A stretch of 14,279 nucleotides of DNA from Actinomycetes bacterium (GTDB lineage: Bacteria; Actinomycetota; Actinomycetes; Actinomycetales; Microbacteriaceae), in the NCBI GenBank assembly GCA_023450335.1, contig JAEXHA010000035.1, forward strand, positions 1 to 14,279, given 5' to 3'. Below are positions 6,034-13,082 of this stretch, piece by piece. The position numbers were made by a program, and so were the translations under genes. Below the pieces are notes generated by a model. It saw only the letters and a program-made list of their open reading frames with translations, was not told where the DNA came from and did no database searches. Positions within the stretch are counted from its first letter, which is position 1, and the number at the start of each line of letters is the position of its first letter.

Positions 6034-6759
6034 TCAGCCCGCGGTGTGCGCCTTGGTCGCCCGGTGCAGGGCGACGATGCCGCCGCTCAGGTTACGGTGC
6101 GCGACGCCCCGCCATCCGGCCTCACGAATCCATGCGGCGAGCGTGGCCTGGTCGGGCCAGTCGCGGATCGACTCGTTCAGGTAGTCATAGGCATCCGCGT
6201 TGGAGCTGACGAGACCGGCGACCACCGGCAGCACCCGGTCGTTGTACACGCGGTAGAGCGCACGGAAAAGCGCCGACGGCGGCTGCGAGAACTCGCAGAT
6301 CACCAGCTTGCCGCCCGGCGCGGTCACCCGCAGCATCTCCCCCAGCGCGACCTTGGGCTCGGCGACGTTGCGCAGGCCGAACGAGATCGTCACCGTGTCG
6401 AACTCATCGTCGCCGAACGGCAGGGCCATGGCATCGGCCTCGGCGAAGGTGAGGTTCGCGGTGCCGCCGTGGCGTCGCCGCCCCTCGGCGATCATGCCCG
6501 GGGAGAAGTCCGCGGCGACCACCTCGGCGCCGCTGCGGGCCAGGGCCACCGAGCTGGCGCCGGTTCCCGCGGCCAGGTCGAGGATGCGCTGGCCGGCTCG
6601 CGGCGCGATCGCCCGGGTGGTCGCCACGCGCCACAGCTTGTCGTTGCCCAGGCTCAGCACCGTGTTGGTGCGGTCGTATCCGGCGGCGACCTCGTCGAAC
6701 ATGCCGCTGACGCGGTCGGGATCCTTGCCCAGGTCGGCGCGGTGCGCGTGCTCAGTCAC
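6034..6759 (-). CDS. ubiE: Demethylmenaquinone methyltransferase (MenG/UbiE)
   Basis: The 241-residue SAM-dependent methyltransferase performs the last step of menaquinone synthesis, methylating demethylmenaquinone. SAM motif I LDLAAGTG is at residues 60-67. The UbiE signatures are FDEVAAGYDRTN near 21-32 with NDKLWR at 39-44, and ALPFGDDEFDTVTISFGLRNV near 112-132. The C-terminal NLSGGIVALHRA is also typical. Length matches the family. The start is GTG, with TAGACT 6 nt upstream and no Shine-Dalgarno sequence. The first three bases of that -10 are the TAG stop of the upstream DUF402 gene, so read-through from DUF402 and independent initiation are both possible. Confidence 0.96.
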   Translation of the reverse strand: MTEHAHRADLGKDPDRVSGMFDEVAAGYDRTNTVLSLGNDKLWRVATTRAIAPRAGQRILDLAAGTGASSVALARSGAEVVAADFSPGMIAEGRRRHGGTANLTFAEADAMALPFGDDEFDTVTISFGLRNVAEPKVALGEMLRVTAPGGKLVICEFSQPPSALFRALYRVYNDRVLPVVAGLVSSNADAYDYLNESIRDWPDQATLAAWIREAGWRGVAHRNLSGGIVALHRATKAHTAG

Positions 6760-6765
6760 CGTACG

Positions 6766-6771
6766 AGTCTA
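6766..6771 (-). promoter_or_regulatory. -10 element of ubiE overlapping the DUF402 stop codon
   Basis: TAGACT on the minus strand ends 6 nt before the ubiE GTG. Its TAG (6769-6771) is simultaneously the stop codon of the DUF402 gene, so the promoter is built into the upstream gene's end. Confidence 0.55.
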
Positions 6772-7308
6772 GGCGTCGGCTGCGGGCCCTACTTCTGTGA
6801 GCATGGCGAGCCAGTGGGCGGAGGTCGCGGGGTCGAAGGGCGGGGTGGATGCCGAGACGCGGCGCTGCAGGTCGGACGCCACCTGCTCGAGTCGCGCCAT
6901 GACGTCGGCGGGGTACCCGAACCGCTGCGCGTGTTCGGCCCACTCGTCCTCGTCATCGATGAAGACGCCGCGGCCGTCGGTGGCGGCGACCACATCGAGG
7001 TCCATGTCGATGCCGGTCGGCTCGTCGCCGTCCCACCGGAGGTCCCACGCCACATCGATGTAGATCCACATGCGGGGGTGGGCGGCGTTGAATGTCGCGG
7101 CCCATTCGCCCTCCGGCGACAGCAGCGTGACGTTGGGCCCACCGGCGACGATGTCACGCCCCGGCCGGAGGCTGCGGGCCCCCTGCCATTGCCCGACCCA
7201 CTCGCCCCAGCGGTCGCGACCCAGGTACACGCACTCGTGCTCCCAGTGCGGCGAGCCGTCCCACTTGCGCCAGCGGAAAGTCAGCCGAGTGCCGGGTGCG
7301 GGGGTCAC
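6769..7308 (-). CDS. DUF402 domain protein
   Basis: The 179-residue protein matches DUF402. A beta-barrel N-terminal half has conserved Trp and Tyr residues. The acidic core is YIDVAWDLRW (83-92) followed by GIDMDLDVV (99-107) and an acidic FIDDEDEW stretch (117-123), and a helical C-terminus closes the chain. Characterised DUF402 proteins include Mg-dependent nucleoside di- and triphosphate phosphatases and FomD; the acidic residues fit metal-dependent phosphate chemistry. The substrate here is unknown. The start is GTG, with TACACT 7 nt upstream and a 12-bp palindrome (7305-7316) covering the start codon. It is divergent from menF and directly upstream of ubiE. A later in-frame start would cut into the barrel. 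Confidence 0.85.
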   Translation of the reverse strand: MTPAPGTRLTFRWRKWDGSPHWEHECVYLGRDRWGEWVGQWQGARSLRPGRDIVAGGPNVTLLSPEGEWAATFNAAHPRMWIYIDVAWDLRWDGDEPTGIDMDLDVVAATDGRGVFIDDEDEWAEHAQRFGYPADVMARLEQVASDLQRRVSASTPPFDPATSAHWLAMLTEVGPAADA

Positions 7309-7315
7309 GTACGTG

Positions 7316-7321
7316 AGTGTA
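7316..7321 (-). promoter_or_regulatory. -10 element for leaderless DUF402 gene
   Basis: TACACT on the minus strand is 7 nt before the GTG at 7308. Its last base overlaps the palindrome TCACGTACGTGA at 7305-7316, which also includes the start codon. Confidence 0.5.
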
Positions 7322-7325
7322 GAGC

Positions 7326-7351
7326 GCCCCGGCTCGGCGAGCGCGCGGGGC
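7326..7351. promoter_or_regulatory. Candidate operator dyad between DUF402 and menF promoters
   Basis: A nested inverted repeat is visible: GCCCCG (7326-7331) with CGGGGC (7346-7351), enclosing GCTCG (7332-7336) and CGAGC (7338-7342). With a 17-bp spacer, the -35 of both the menF and DUF402 promoters would fall at about 7338-7344, inside the dyad. It could bind a regulator of both genes, or be chance in GC-rich DNA. Confidence 0.3.
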
Positions 7352-7360
7352 TGCGCGGCT

Positions 7361-7366
7361 TAGGCT
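7361..7366 (+). promoter_or_regulatory. -10 element for leaderless menF
   Basis: TAGGCT on the plus strand is followed by 6 nt and the GTG start at 7373. This selects GTG as the start and implies a leaderless mRNA. Confidence 0.55.
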
Positions 7367-7372
7367 GAGAGG

Positions 7373-8635
7373 GTGACGCCCGAACCGCTGCCCGCCCCGC
7401 GCTTGCGCGTCGTCACGCGCGACATCGACGGTGTCGATGAGCTGCTCGAATACGCCTCCGCCGGCGACCCGCTGGTGTGGACGCGGCGCGGCGACACGCT
7501 GGTCGGCATCGATGCGGCGCTCGAGTTCGAGGGTCCCTCCGAAGAGACCGCACAATGGTGGCGCCGGGTCGCGGGCGCCGCCGAGATCGACGACGCGGTA
7601 CGTCTGCCGGGCACCGGACTGGTCGCCTTCGGCGCGCTGCCGTTCGATACGGCCTCGGCCGTCCCGGCGCGACTGACCGTACCGGCGCTGATCCTCGGCC
7701 GTCGCAGTGATCGCACCTGGCTCACACGCATCACGGCCGTCGACCGGCCGGGGCTCGAGGTTGCCGCCGAACCGGCGCCGTACGGCCCGCACTGGTCGCC
7801 GACCGTCGGTCCCGGTGCGCTCACGCCCGAGGGGTATCAGGACGTCGTCCGGGCGGGCCTGGCCGCGATCGCGAGCGGCGAGGTGAGCAAAGTGGTGCTG
7901 GCCCGCGACCTGGTCGGCTCGGTGCCGCCGGGTGCGGACCTCCGCCGGCTCGTGCGCGCGCTCGGTGCCGCCTACCCCGACACGTGGGTGTTCGCCGTCG
8001 GCGGTCTGATCGGCGCCAGCCCGGAGACGCTCGTGACGGTGTCGGGCGGCACCGTCACCGCCCGGGTGCTGGCCGGTACGATCGGCCGCGGCATCGACGC
8101 GGCCGCCGACACCGCCGCATCGGTGGCGCTGGCCACCAGCGCCAAAGACCTGGACGAACACCGTTACGCCGTGCAGAGCGTGCTCGCCGCGCTCCGCCCG
8201 CACACCGGCGCCCTCGTCGCCGAAGAGCAGCCGTTCATGCTCAAGCTGCCCAACGTCTGGCATCTGGCCACCGACGTCGAGGGCACGCTCGAGAACGGCG
8301 CATCAGCGCTCGACCTCGTGCAGGTGCTGCATCCCACGGCGGCCGTCGCCGGCACCCCCACCGACGCCGCACTCGACCTCATTCGCCGGCTCGAGCCCTT
8401 CGACCGCGGGCGCTACGCGGGACCGGTGGGCTGGATCGATCAGCACGGTGACGGCGAGTGGGCCATCGCGCTGCGGTGCGCGCAGTTCGACCTCGGCGCG
8501 ATCCCCGCCGACGGCACCGACAACATCCCGTTCACGGCCCATGCCGGTGCCGGCATCGTCGCCGGCAGCGATCCTGAAGCCGAGATGCTCGAGACGCGCG
8601 TCAAGTTCCGCCCGATCGTCGACGCCCTGGCCTGA
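7373..8635 (+). CDS. menF: Isochorismate synthase MenF
   Basis: The 420-residue chorismate-binding enzyme converts chorismate to isochorismate, the entry step of menaquinone synthesis. The N-terminal ~140 residues are the variable part; the catalytic domain follows. Lys173 in VSKVVLAR corresponds to the general base of MenF enzymes. SPE (216-218), AGT (234-236), HPT (320-322) and Glu404 in AEMLET mark the active site and Mg-binding region. Length and motif order fit isochorismate synthases rather than TrpE. A siderophore- or salicylate-type isochorismate synthase is the alternative, but menD lies close by and no siderophore genes are seen. The start is GTG, set by the leaderless -10. It is the only large plus-strand gene of the pathway and converges on ppk2 with 61 bp between stops. 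Confidence 0.93.
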   Translation: MTPEPLPAPRLRVVTRDIDGVDELLEYASAGDPLVWTRRGDTLVGIDAALEFEGPSEETAQWWRRVAGAAEIDDAVRLPGTGLVAFGALPFDTASAVPARLTVPALILGRRSDRTWLTRITAVDRPGLEVAAEPAPYGPHWSPTVGPGALTPEGYQDVVRAGLAAIASGEVSKVVLARDLVGSVPPGADLRRLVRALGAAYPDTWVFAVGGLIGASPETLVTVSGGTVTARVLAGTIGRGIDAAADTAASVALATSAKDLDEHRYAVQSVLAALRPHTGALVAEEQPFMLKLPNVWHLATDVEGTLENGASALDLVQVLHPTAAVAGTPTDAALDLIRRLEPFDRGRYAGPVGWIDQHGDGEWAIALRCAQFDLGAIPADGTDNIPFTAHAGAGIVAGSDPEAEMLETRVKFRPIVDALA

Positions 8636-8696
8636 TCCCACCGGCGACGGGACGAGAGCGCCCGGCGCCCGACGCCTCCGGCCCGTCCGCGCCGCG

Positions 8697-9572
8697 TCAG
8701 CTCGCCGCGAGGCGCTTCTTCTCGGCCTCAACGTCGAAATCGGCCGCCGGCCACTGCGGGTCGATGCGTGCGAGCACTTCGATCAGCAGCGTCTGCACCG
8801 CGATCCGCGAGTACCACTTGGCGTCGGCCGGCACGACGTGCCAGGGTGCGTGCGCGGTGGAGGTGCGCTCGAACACGGTCTGGTATGCGGCCATGTACTG
8901 CGGCCACAGCAGGCGCTCATCGACGTCGCCGGGGTTGTACTTCCAGTGCTTGTCGGGGCGGTCGAGCCGCTCCATCAGGCGGGCCTTCTGCTCCTCGGGC
9001 GAGATGTGGAGCATCACCTTGACGAGATGGATGCCGCGGTCGACGAGCCGCTGCTCGAAGTCGTTGATCGCGTCGTAGCGGCGGTCGATCTCGTCCGGTG
9101 GCGCGAGCTCACGCACCTTGCCGATCAGCACGTCCTCGTAGTGCGAACGGTCGAACACGCCGATGATCCCCGCGGGCGGCACCTCCTTCTCGATGCGCCA
9201 CAGGAAGTCGTGGGCGAGCTCTTCGTCGGTCGGTGCCTTGAACGCCTTCAGCCGCACACCCTGCGGATCGACCGCCCCGATGACGTGGCGCATGATGCCG
9301 CCCTTGCCGGCGGTGTCCATCGCCTGCACCACCAGCAGCACGGCAGGCGCGGCGTCATCGTCCCGGCTCGCCGCGTACAGACGCTCCTGCAGCTCGTCGA
9401 GCACCGGTTCGTCTGCGGCGAGGCGCTTGCGGCCGGCCTTCTTGTCGCCGTCGAACCCGGGCGTCGACCCCGGATCGGCCTCGCTCAGCCGGAAGCCGTC
9501 GCCGACGCGCAGCAGCGCTCCGGTCAGCTCAGCGTCACCGGACGTCGTCGTACGCGCGCTCGTGGTGCCCAT
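8697..9572 (-). CDS. ppk2: Polyphosphate kinase 2 family protein
   Basis: The 291-residue protein is a PPK2-family phosphotransferase that uses polyphosphate to phosphorylate nucleotides, or the reverse. Walker A MDTAGKGG is at 85-92, the Walker B-like FDRSHYE at 140-146, and a lid-like segment with RLDRPDKHWKY near 202-212. The single-domain length fits class I or III PPK2; which nucleotide it prefers cannot be told. It is cytosolic. I chose the second ATG of MCMGTT because CATGAT lies 6 nt before it, as at neighbouring starts; the first ATG (9578) is two codons upstream. It follows menD by 31 bp on the same strand, so co-transcription is likely, though its function has no obvious link to quinones. 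No Shine-Dalgarno sequence is visible. Confidence 0.92.
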   Translation of the reverse strand: MGTTSARTTTSGDAELTGALLRVGDGFRLSEADPGSTPGFDGDKKAGRKRLAADEPVLDELQERLYAASRDDDAAPAVLLVVQAMDTAGKGGIMRHVIGAVDPQGVRLKAFKAPTDEELAHDFLWRIEKEVPPAGIIGVFDRSHYEDVLIGKVRELAPPDEIDRRYDAINDFEQRLVDRGIHLVKVMLHISPEEQKARLMERLDRPDKHWKYNPGDVDERLLWPQYMAAYQTVFERTSTAHAPWHVVPADAKWYSRIAVQTLLIEVLARIDPQWPAADFDVEAEKKRLAAS

Positions 9573-9578
9573 GCACAC

Positions 9579-9584
9579 ATCATG
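9579..9584 (-). promoter_or_regulatory. Weak candidate -10 for ppk2
   Basis: CATGAT on the minus strand is 6 nt before the chosen ATG. It departs from TANNNT at its first base and sits between menD and ppk2, so it is weaker than the other -10 calls. Confidence 0.3.
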
Positions 9585-9603
9585 GCCGAAACGCCCCGCG
9601 CGA

Positions 9604-11331
9604 TCACCTGTGCAGCGGCACTTCGATGATCTGGCGGCCGCCGGCCGGTGCCGTCAGCGCCTGGTCGAGCGCCGAGCGCGTCGTCACGCGTTGGTACTCC
9701 CAGCCGTAGGCGAGAGCGAGCTGCTCGAGCCGGGCCGTGTGCGGGGTGTAGAGCACCCGCGACATCGCGTCGGCCGAGGCCACCGCGGCCACTTCCAGTC
9801 CGTCGAAGATCGTGCCGCCGCCGTCGTTGCCGACGATGACCTGCAGGCGCGGCTCGTCTTCACCCGGCGGCCACAGCAGCGCGCCGACGTCGTGGAGGAA
9901 CGCGAGGTCACCGGTGAGCAGGCGGGTCACCCCTGCAGCGCCGGCGGCCTGGCTGGCCACCGCGATGCCGGTCGCCGTGGCGATCGTGCCGTCGATGCCG
10001 GCGAGACCGCGATTGGCATGGACGGGGACGCGCTTGCCGCCCAGCACCGCATCGGCGACGCGCACCAGGCGCGAAGAGGCGAACATGAGCCGGTCGTGCG
10101 GCCACGTCGCCCGCCACACGGCGTCGACAAGCGTCTCGCGGTCGATCGGGGCGCGCAGCACCTGCAGTTCGGCGGCGATCGCCGGGAGGCGCCGGTTGGG
10201 CTCGGCCGAGCTCAGCCCGTCCGCGTCGGGCGCAGCCGGGCTCAGGTCGACGGCGACAGCGCGCGATGCGCGCATCCAGGCGCCGAGCCACACCCGGTCG
10301 GCCTCGCCCCGGGAGGGGACCGCGGCATCCACCAGACGCGTCGCGCCGTTGAGGTTCAGCGCTTCGCCCGGTCCGCGCACGGCGACGACTTCGACGTCGG
10401 GGCGTGACAGGACCGCGACGATCTCGCGGCTGAGCGTGGGGTGACCGAACACGACGGCGCGTTCCACGTGGCCACCGAGCTCGGGTTCGCGCAGCAGGGC
10501 ACGGTAGCCGTGCACGAGATGACGGCCGAAGCGTGCGCCGCTGACGATCTCGGCCACCAGCGGCCAGCCTCCCGCATGGGCGAGCTCTTCGGCGTCACCG
10601 CCCGCGTCGGCGCCGGCGACCACGATCGTGCGCGGTCCGCGCACAAGCTCGGTGACCGTCGCCACCGGTGCCGGCGGAGTGGATGCCGGTGCCGCCGCAT
10701 CGTCGAGCCAGGGCGGCATCGCGCCGGCGAGCGGTTCGCGGTACGGGAGGTTGAGGTGCACGGGGCCGGCGGGTGCCGCGTCGGCCCCGAGGCTTGCCGC
10801 GAACGCGTCCCGCGCGGCCTGCCGCACCTCTGCGGTGCCTGTGCCGTCAGGGTCGACCGCGTCCGGGACGGCGAGGTCGGCCTCGAATCGCACGAACGAC
10901 GAGAACATGCCGGGCTGGCGGGTGGCCTGGTTGGCGCCGACGCCGCGCAGCTCGGGCGGTCGGTCGGCGGTCAGCAGCAGCAGCGGGATGCCGGAGTGGT
11001 GCGCTTCGAGCACGGCGGGCAAGAGATTGGCGACCGCCGTCCCGGAGGTGCAGATCACGGCGGCCGGGGTGCCCGTCTCGCGGGCGACACCTACCGCGGT
11101 GAACCCGGCGACGCGCTCGTCGATGCGCACGTGCACGCGCACGCGGCCACGCCGCTCGAACTCGGCGGCGACCAGCGCCAACGCCTGCGAGCGCGAGCCG
11201 GGGCTCACGATGACGTGTTCGACACCGAGGCCGGTCAGCTCCGCGAGAAGCGCCGCCGCGGCATCCATCGCCGGTGCGCGCGCACCCTGGACCGCGTGGG
11301 CGGGCCGGGCCCGGTCTGCCGTGTCGGTCAT
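9604..11331 (-). CDS. menD: SEPHCHC synthase MenD (ThDP-dependent)
   Basis: The 575-residue enzyme joins 2-oxoglutarate to isochorismate to give SEPHCHC. SPGSRSQ is at 43-49. The ThDP-activating Glu72 lies in DERVAGF. The family block around CTSGTAVANLLPAV is at 94-107, with a LTADRPPELR segment at 120-129. The C-terminal ThDP/Mg motif spans GDL (474-476) to Asn502 in GNDGGGTIF, the usual GD-X26-N spacing. I start at MTDTADRARP (11331). Upstream in-frame codons give a low-complexity Pro/Thr/Arg run that belongs to the neighbour's antisense frame. That neighbour's TGA stop is 1 nt before this ATG, with no clear Shine-Dalgarno sequence, so translation is probably coupled. It directly precedes ppk2. 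Confidence 0.96.
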   Translation of the reverse strand: MTDTADRARPAHAVQGARAPAMDAAAALLAELTGLGVEHVIVSPGSRSQALALVAAEFERRGRVRVHVRIDERVAGFTAVGVARETGTPAAVICTSGTAVANLLPAVLEAHHSGIPLLLLTADRPPELRGVGANQATRQPGMFSSFVRFEADLAVPDAVDPDGTGTAEVRQAARDAFAASLGADAAPAGPVHLNLPYREPLAGAMPPWLDDAAAPASTPPAPVATVTELVRGPRTIVVAGADAGGDAEELAHAGGWPLVAEIVSGARFGRHLVHGYRALLREPELGGHVERAVVFGHPTLSREIVAVLSRPDVEVVAVRGPGEALNLNGATRLVDAAVPSRGEADRVWLGAWMRASRAVAVDLSPAAPDADGLSSAEPNRRLPAIAAELQVLRAPIDRETLVDAVWRATWPHDRLMFASSRLVRVADAVLGGKRVPVHANRGLAGIDGTIATATGIAVASQAAGAAGVTRLLTGDLAFLHDVGALLWPPGEDEPRLQVIVGNDGGGTIFDGLEVAAVASADAMSRVLYTPHTARLEQLALAYGWEYQRVTTRSALDQALTAPAGGRQIIEVPLHR

Positions 11332-11332
11332 C

Positions 11333-11743
11333 TCAGCCGCGGGCGCCGCGCTGGTCGTCGGCGTCACCGTCGGCCGACCGGTCGTGCGGCCGGGGCACGG
11401 GCGGGTCGTGGGGCCGGGGCGGGTCGTCGGCCTCGGCATCGAGCGCGGCGAGTTCTTCTTCGAGGCGGCGGATGCGCTCGTCCTGGTCGCTGACAGAGCC
11501 CAGTCGGCCCAAGAACTCGGGATCGTCGTCGGGGGCGCGGTGACCGTTCACGGTGACCGGGCGGCTGCGTCCGATGATGAACCACAGCACGCCGCCGACG
11601 ACCGGCAGCAGGATGACGATGAGGATCCAGGCCGGCTTGCTGACCCCGCGGTGCCGCGTAGGCGGCTGCAGGGCGCAATCGACGATGCTGAAGACCCAGA
11701 ACGCGATCAGCAGCAGAGCCAGTGGAATCAAGACCCGCGCCAT
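11333..11743 (-). CDS. PLDc_N domain membrane protein
   Basis: The 136-residue protein opens with MARVLIPLALLLIAFW, a first membrane segment at about residues 3-20. After a PPTRHRG loop and SKPAWILIVILLPVVGGVLWFIIG as a second segment (about 36-57) comes a hydrophilic, strongly charged tail with an acidic coiled-coil-like part (RIRRLEEELAALDAEA). The two-helix pattern with K-P-x-W and P-V-x-G-x-x-W-F-x-x-G is the PLDc_N domain. Here it stands alone without phospholipase catalytic motifs, so no enzyme activity should be assumed. TAGGAT 6 nt before the ATG indicates a leaderless mRNA. It is the first gene of a PLDc_N-menD-ppk2 unit, its stop being 1 nt from the menD start. Function unknown. Confidence 0.88.
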   Translation of the reverse strand: MARVLIPLALLLIAFWVFSIVDCALQPPTRHRGVSKPAWILIVILLPVVGGVLWFIIGRSRPVTVNGHRAPDDDPEFLGRLGSVSDQDERIRRLEEELAALDAEADDPPRPHDPPVPRPHDRSADGDADDQRGARG

Positions 11744-11749
11744 TCATCC

Positions 11750-11755
11750 ATCCTA
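11750..11755 (-). promoter_or_regulatory. -10 element for the PLDc_N-menD-ppk2 unit
   Basis: TAGGAT on the minus strand is 6 nt before the PLDc_N ATG at 11743. A 16-bp perfect palindrome (11764-11779) lies just upstream and covers the predicted -35. Confidence 0.55.
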
Positions 11756-11763
11756 AGTCGCCC

Positions 11764-11779
11764 GGCCCGGCGCCGGGCC
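11764..11779. promoter_or_regulatory. 16-bp perfect palindrome between divergent promoters
   Basis: GGCCCGGCGCCGGGCC is perfectly self-complementary. With 17-bp spacers, the -35 positions of both the PLDc_N-menD and the DUF4229 promoters coincide at 11773-11778, inside the palindrome. It is a candidate operator, but GC-only palindromes arise more easily in such DNA. Confidence 0.35.
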
Positions 11780-11795
11780 CCGCGGTAGCCGCGCA

Positions 11796-11801
11796 TAGAC
11801 T
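11796..11801 (+). promoter_or_regulatory. -10 element for leaderless DUF4229 gene
   Basis: TAGACT on the plus strand is followed by 6 nt (GGGAGC) and the ATG at 11808. GGGAGC could be misread as a Shine-Dalgarno sequence, but it ends directly at the ATG, which suits a leaderless start better. Confidence 0.55.
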
Positions 11802-11807
11802 GGGAGC

Positions 11808-12092
11808 ATGCGTGCCCGTTCCGTTCTCGTGTTCACGGTGCTGCGGCTGCTGTGCTTCCTCGTGCCGTTCGGGATCATGATGCTGTTCCCGATCCTGCGC
11901 GAGCACTACTGGCTGGCCGCCATCTTCGCGGCGCTGATCGGGCTGAGTCTGTCGGTGCTGCTGCTGCGCCGGCCGCTCGACGAGGTCACGACCGGACTGG
12001 CCTCGCGGCGCACGCGCGGCCGGGCGACCGATGAAGACGTCGAGGATGCCGCCGTCGATGACACCGGGGACGGTTCGACCCGGCCGGAATGA
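11808..12092 (+). CDS. DUF4229 small membrane protein
   Basis: The 94-residue protein has two hydrophobic segments, about residues 7-27 (VFTVLRLLCFLVPFGIMMLF) and 33-52. These are followed by LLRRPLDEVTTGLASRR and an acidic tail (TDEDVEDAAVDDTGD). The arrangement with a conserved LRRPLDE after the second helix is DUF4229, a small actinobacterial membrane protein of unknown role. It is transcribed away from the menD unit and ends 7 bp from the menA stop. No catalytic motif is present, so its job is open. Its setting inside the menaquinone genes hints at, but does not show, a link with the membrane steps. Confidence 0.85.
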   Translation: MRARSVLVFTVLRLLCFLVPFGIMMLFPILREHYWLAAIFAALIGLSLSVLLLRRPLDEVTTGLASRRTRGRATDEDVEDAAVDDTGDGSTRPE

Positions 12093-12099
12093 AGGCCGG
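12080..12099. terminator. Possible bidirectional terminator between DUF4229 gene and menA
   Basis: CCGGCC (12080-12085) and GGCCGG (12094-12099) form a 6-bp GC stem with an 8-nt loop. The DUF4229 stop codon is in the loop and the menA stop immediately follows the stem. There is no U-tract on either side, so this is a weak call. Confidence 0.3.
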
Positions 12100-13074
12100 T
12101 CAACCGGCGAACGCCCAGAACACGAACGCGCCGTACAGCACCGACGTGAGGGAGGTCACGCCGAGGGCGACGACGAGCTCGCGCGGCTGGCGGTAGGTCC
12201 AGACGATGAGGGTCGCCGCCGCCGCGGGGATCAGCGCCATCAGCGCCAGCCACGCGATCGGATAGAACAGCGCGAGCACACCGGCGATGACGAACGGCAC
12301 CACCATGAGCACGGTGTAGAGGATCTGCGTCCAGCGCCGGCCGATGAGCACGGTGAGGGTCTTCTTGCCGGCCACGCGGTCCTGGTCGATGTCGCGCAAG
12401 TTGTTGGCCAGCAGCACGGCGCAGGCCAGAGCGCCCGCGGCGACCGCGCCGAACCACGCCTCCTGCGGCACTGCCCCCACCTGCACGAACGTCGTACCGG
12501 TGGTGGCGACCAGGCCGAAGAACACGAAGACGAAGACCTCGCCCAGCCCCGCGTAGCCGTAGGGGCGCTTGCCCCCTGTGTAGAACCAGGCCGCCGCGAT
12601 GCACGCGGCCCCGACCGCCAGCATCCACCAGTGCTGTGTGCGCACGACGATCGCCACGCCCGCCACGGCCGCCAGTGCGAAGAACACGAAGGCGACGATC
12701 AGCACGGTGCGGGCGCGCACCTTGCGTGACGCGGTCAGGCGGGCGGGGCCGACGCGGTGGGCGTCGGTGCCGCGGATGCCGTCGCTGTAGTCGTTCGCGT
12801 AGTTCACACCGATCTGCAGGGCCACCGCCACGGCAAGGCAGCACAGCGCGATGACCCAATGGAAGCGGTTGTCGATGACCAGCGCGGCGCCGGTGCCGAT
12901 GAGCACAGAGGTCACCGCGAGCGGCAGGGTGCGCAGGCGGGCCGCGCCGATCCAGTCGCGCAGCGTCGCCGGTGCGATCGTCCGCGGATCCCGCGATACC
13001 TGCGGCTTCTGAGGGTTGCCGCGGGGCTTGTGCTTCTGGGCGCCGTGCGCGCGCTTTCGGGTGTGACGTGCCAC
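12100..13074 (-). CDS. menA: DHNA polyprenyltransferase MenA
   Basis: The 324-residue UbiA-superfamily membrane enzyme attaches the polyprenyl chain to 1,4-dihydroxy-2-naphthoate. The first Asp-rich motif NYANDYSDGIRGTD is at about residues 91-104. The second, NNLRDIDQDRVAGKKTL, is at about 224-240. Around these run about eight or nine hydrophobic helices. A basic tail (RHTRKRAHGAQKHKPRG) precedes the first helix. I chose the GTG at 13074 (VARHTRKR). TAAGAT lies 8 nt upstream, and the further upstream in-frame residues look non-coding. A basic start like this is common in actinobacterial MenA. It should use the product of the polyprenyl synthase in this window. It converges with the DUF4229 gene and lies downstream of menE with its own promoter. 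Confidence 0.94.
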   Translation of the reverse strand: MARHTRKRAHGAQKHKPRGNPQKPQVSRDPRTIAPATLRDWIGAARLRTLPLAVTSVLIGTGAALVIDNRFHWVIALCCLAVAVALQIGVNYANDYSDGIRGTDAHRVGPARLTASRKVRARTVLIVAFVFFALAAVAGVAIVVRTQHWWMLAVGAACIAAAWFYTGGKRPYGYAGLGEVFVFVFFGLVATTGTTFVQVGAVPQEAWFGAVAAGALACAVLLANNLRDIDQDRVAGKKTLTVLIGRRWTQILYTVLMVVPFVIAGVLALFYPIAWLALMALIPAAAATLIVWTYRQPRELVVALGVTSLTSVLYGAFVFWAFAG

Positions 13075-13082
13075 GACCAGCC

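Noticed and set aside
5866..7368. 500-codon plus-strand frame
   Set aside because: Crosses the opposite strand of three well-recognised genes and two promoters; no family resemblance.
8646..8687. Terminator hairpin between menF and ppk2 stops
   Set aside because: Only a 6-bp arm pair (GACGGG/CCCGTC) around a 30-nt loop and no U-tract; not supportable.
8697..9572. Thymidylate kinase or another P-loop kinase instead of PPK2
   Set aside because: MDTAGKGG together with FDRSHYE and the RLDRPDKHWKY segment is specific to PPK2.
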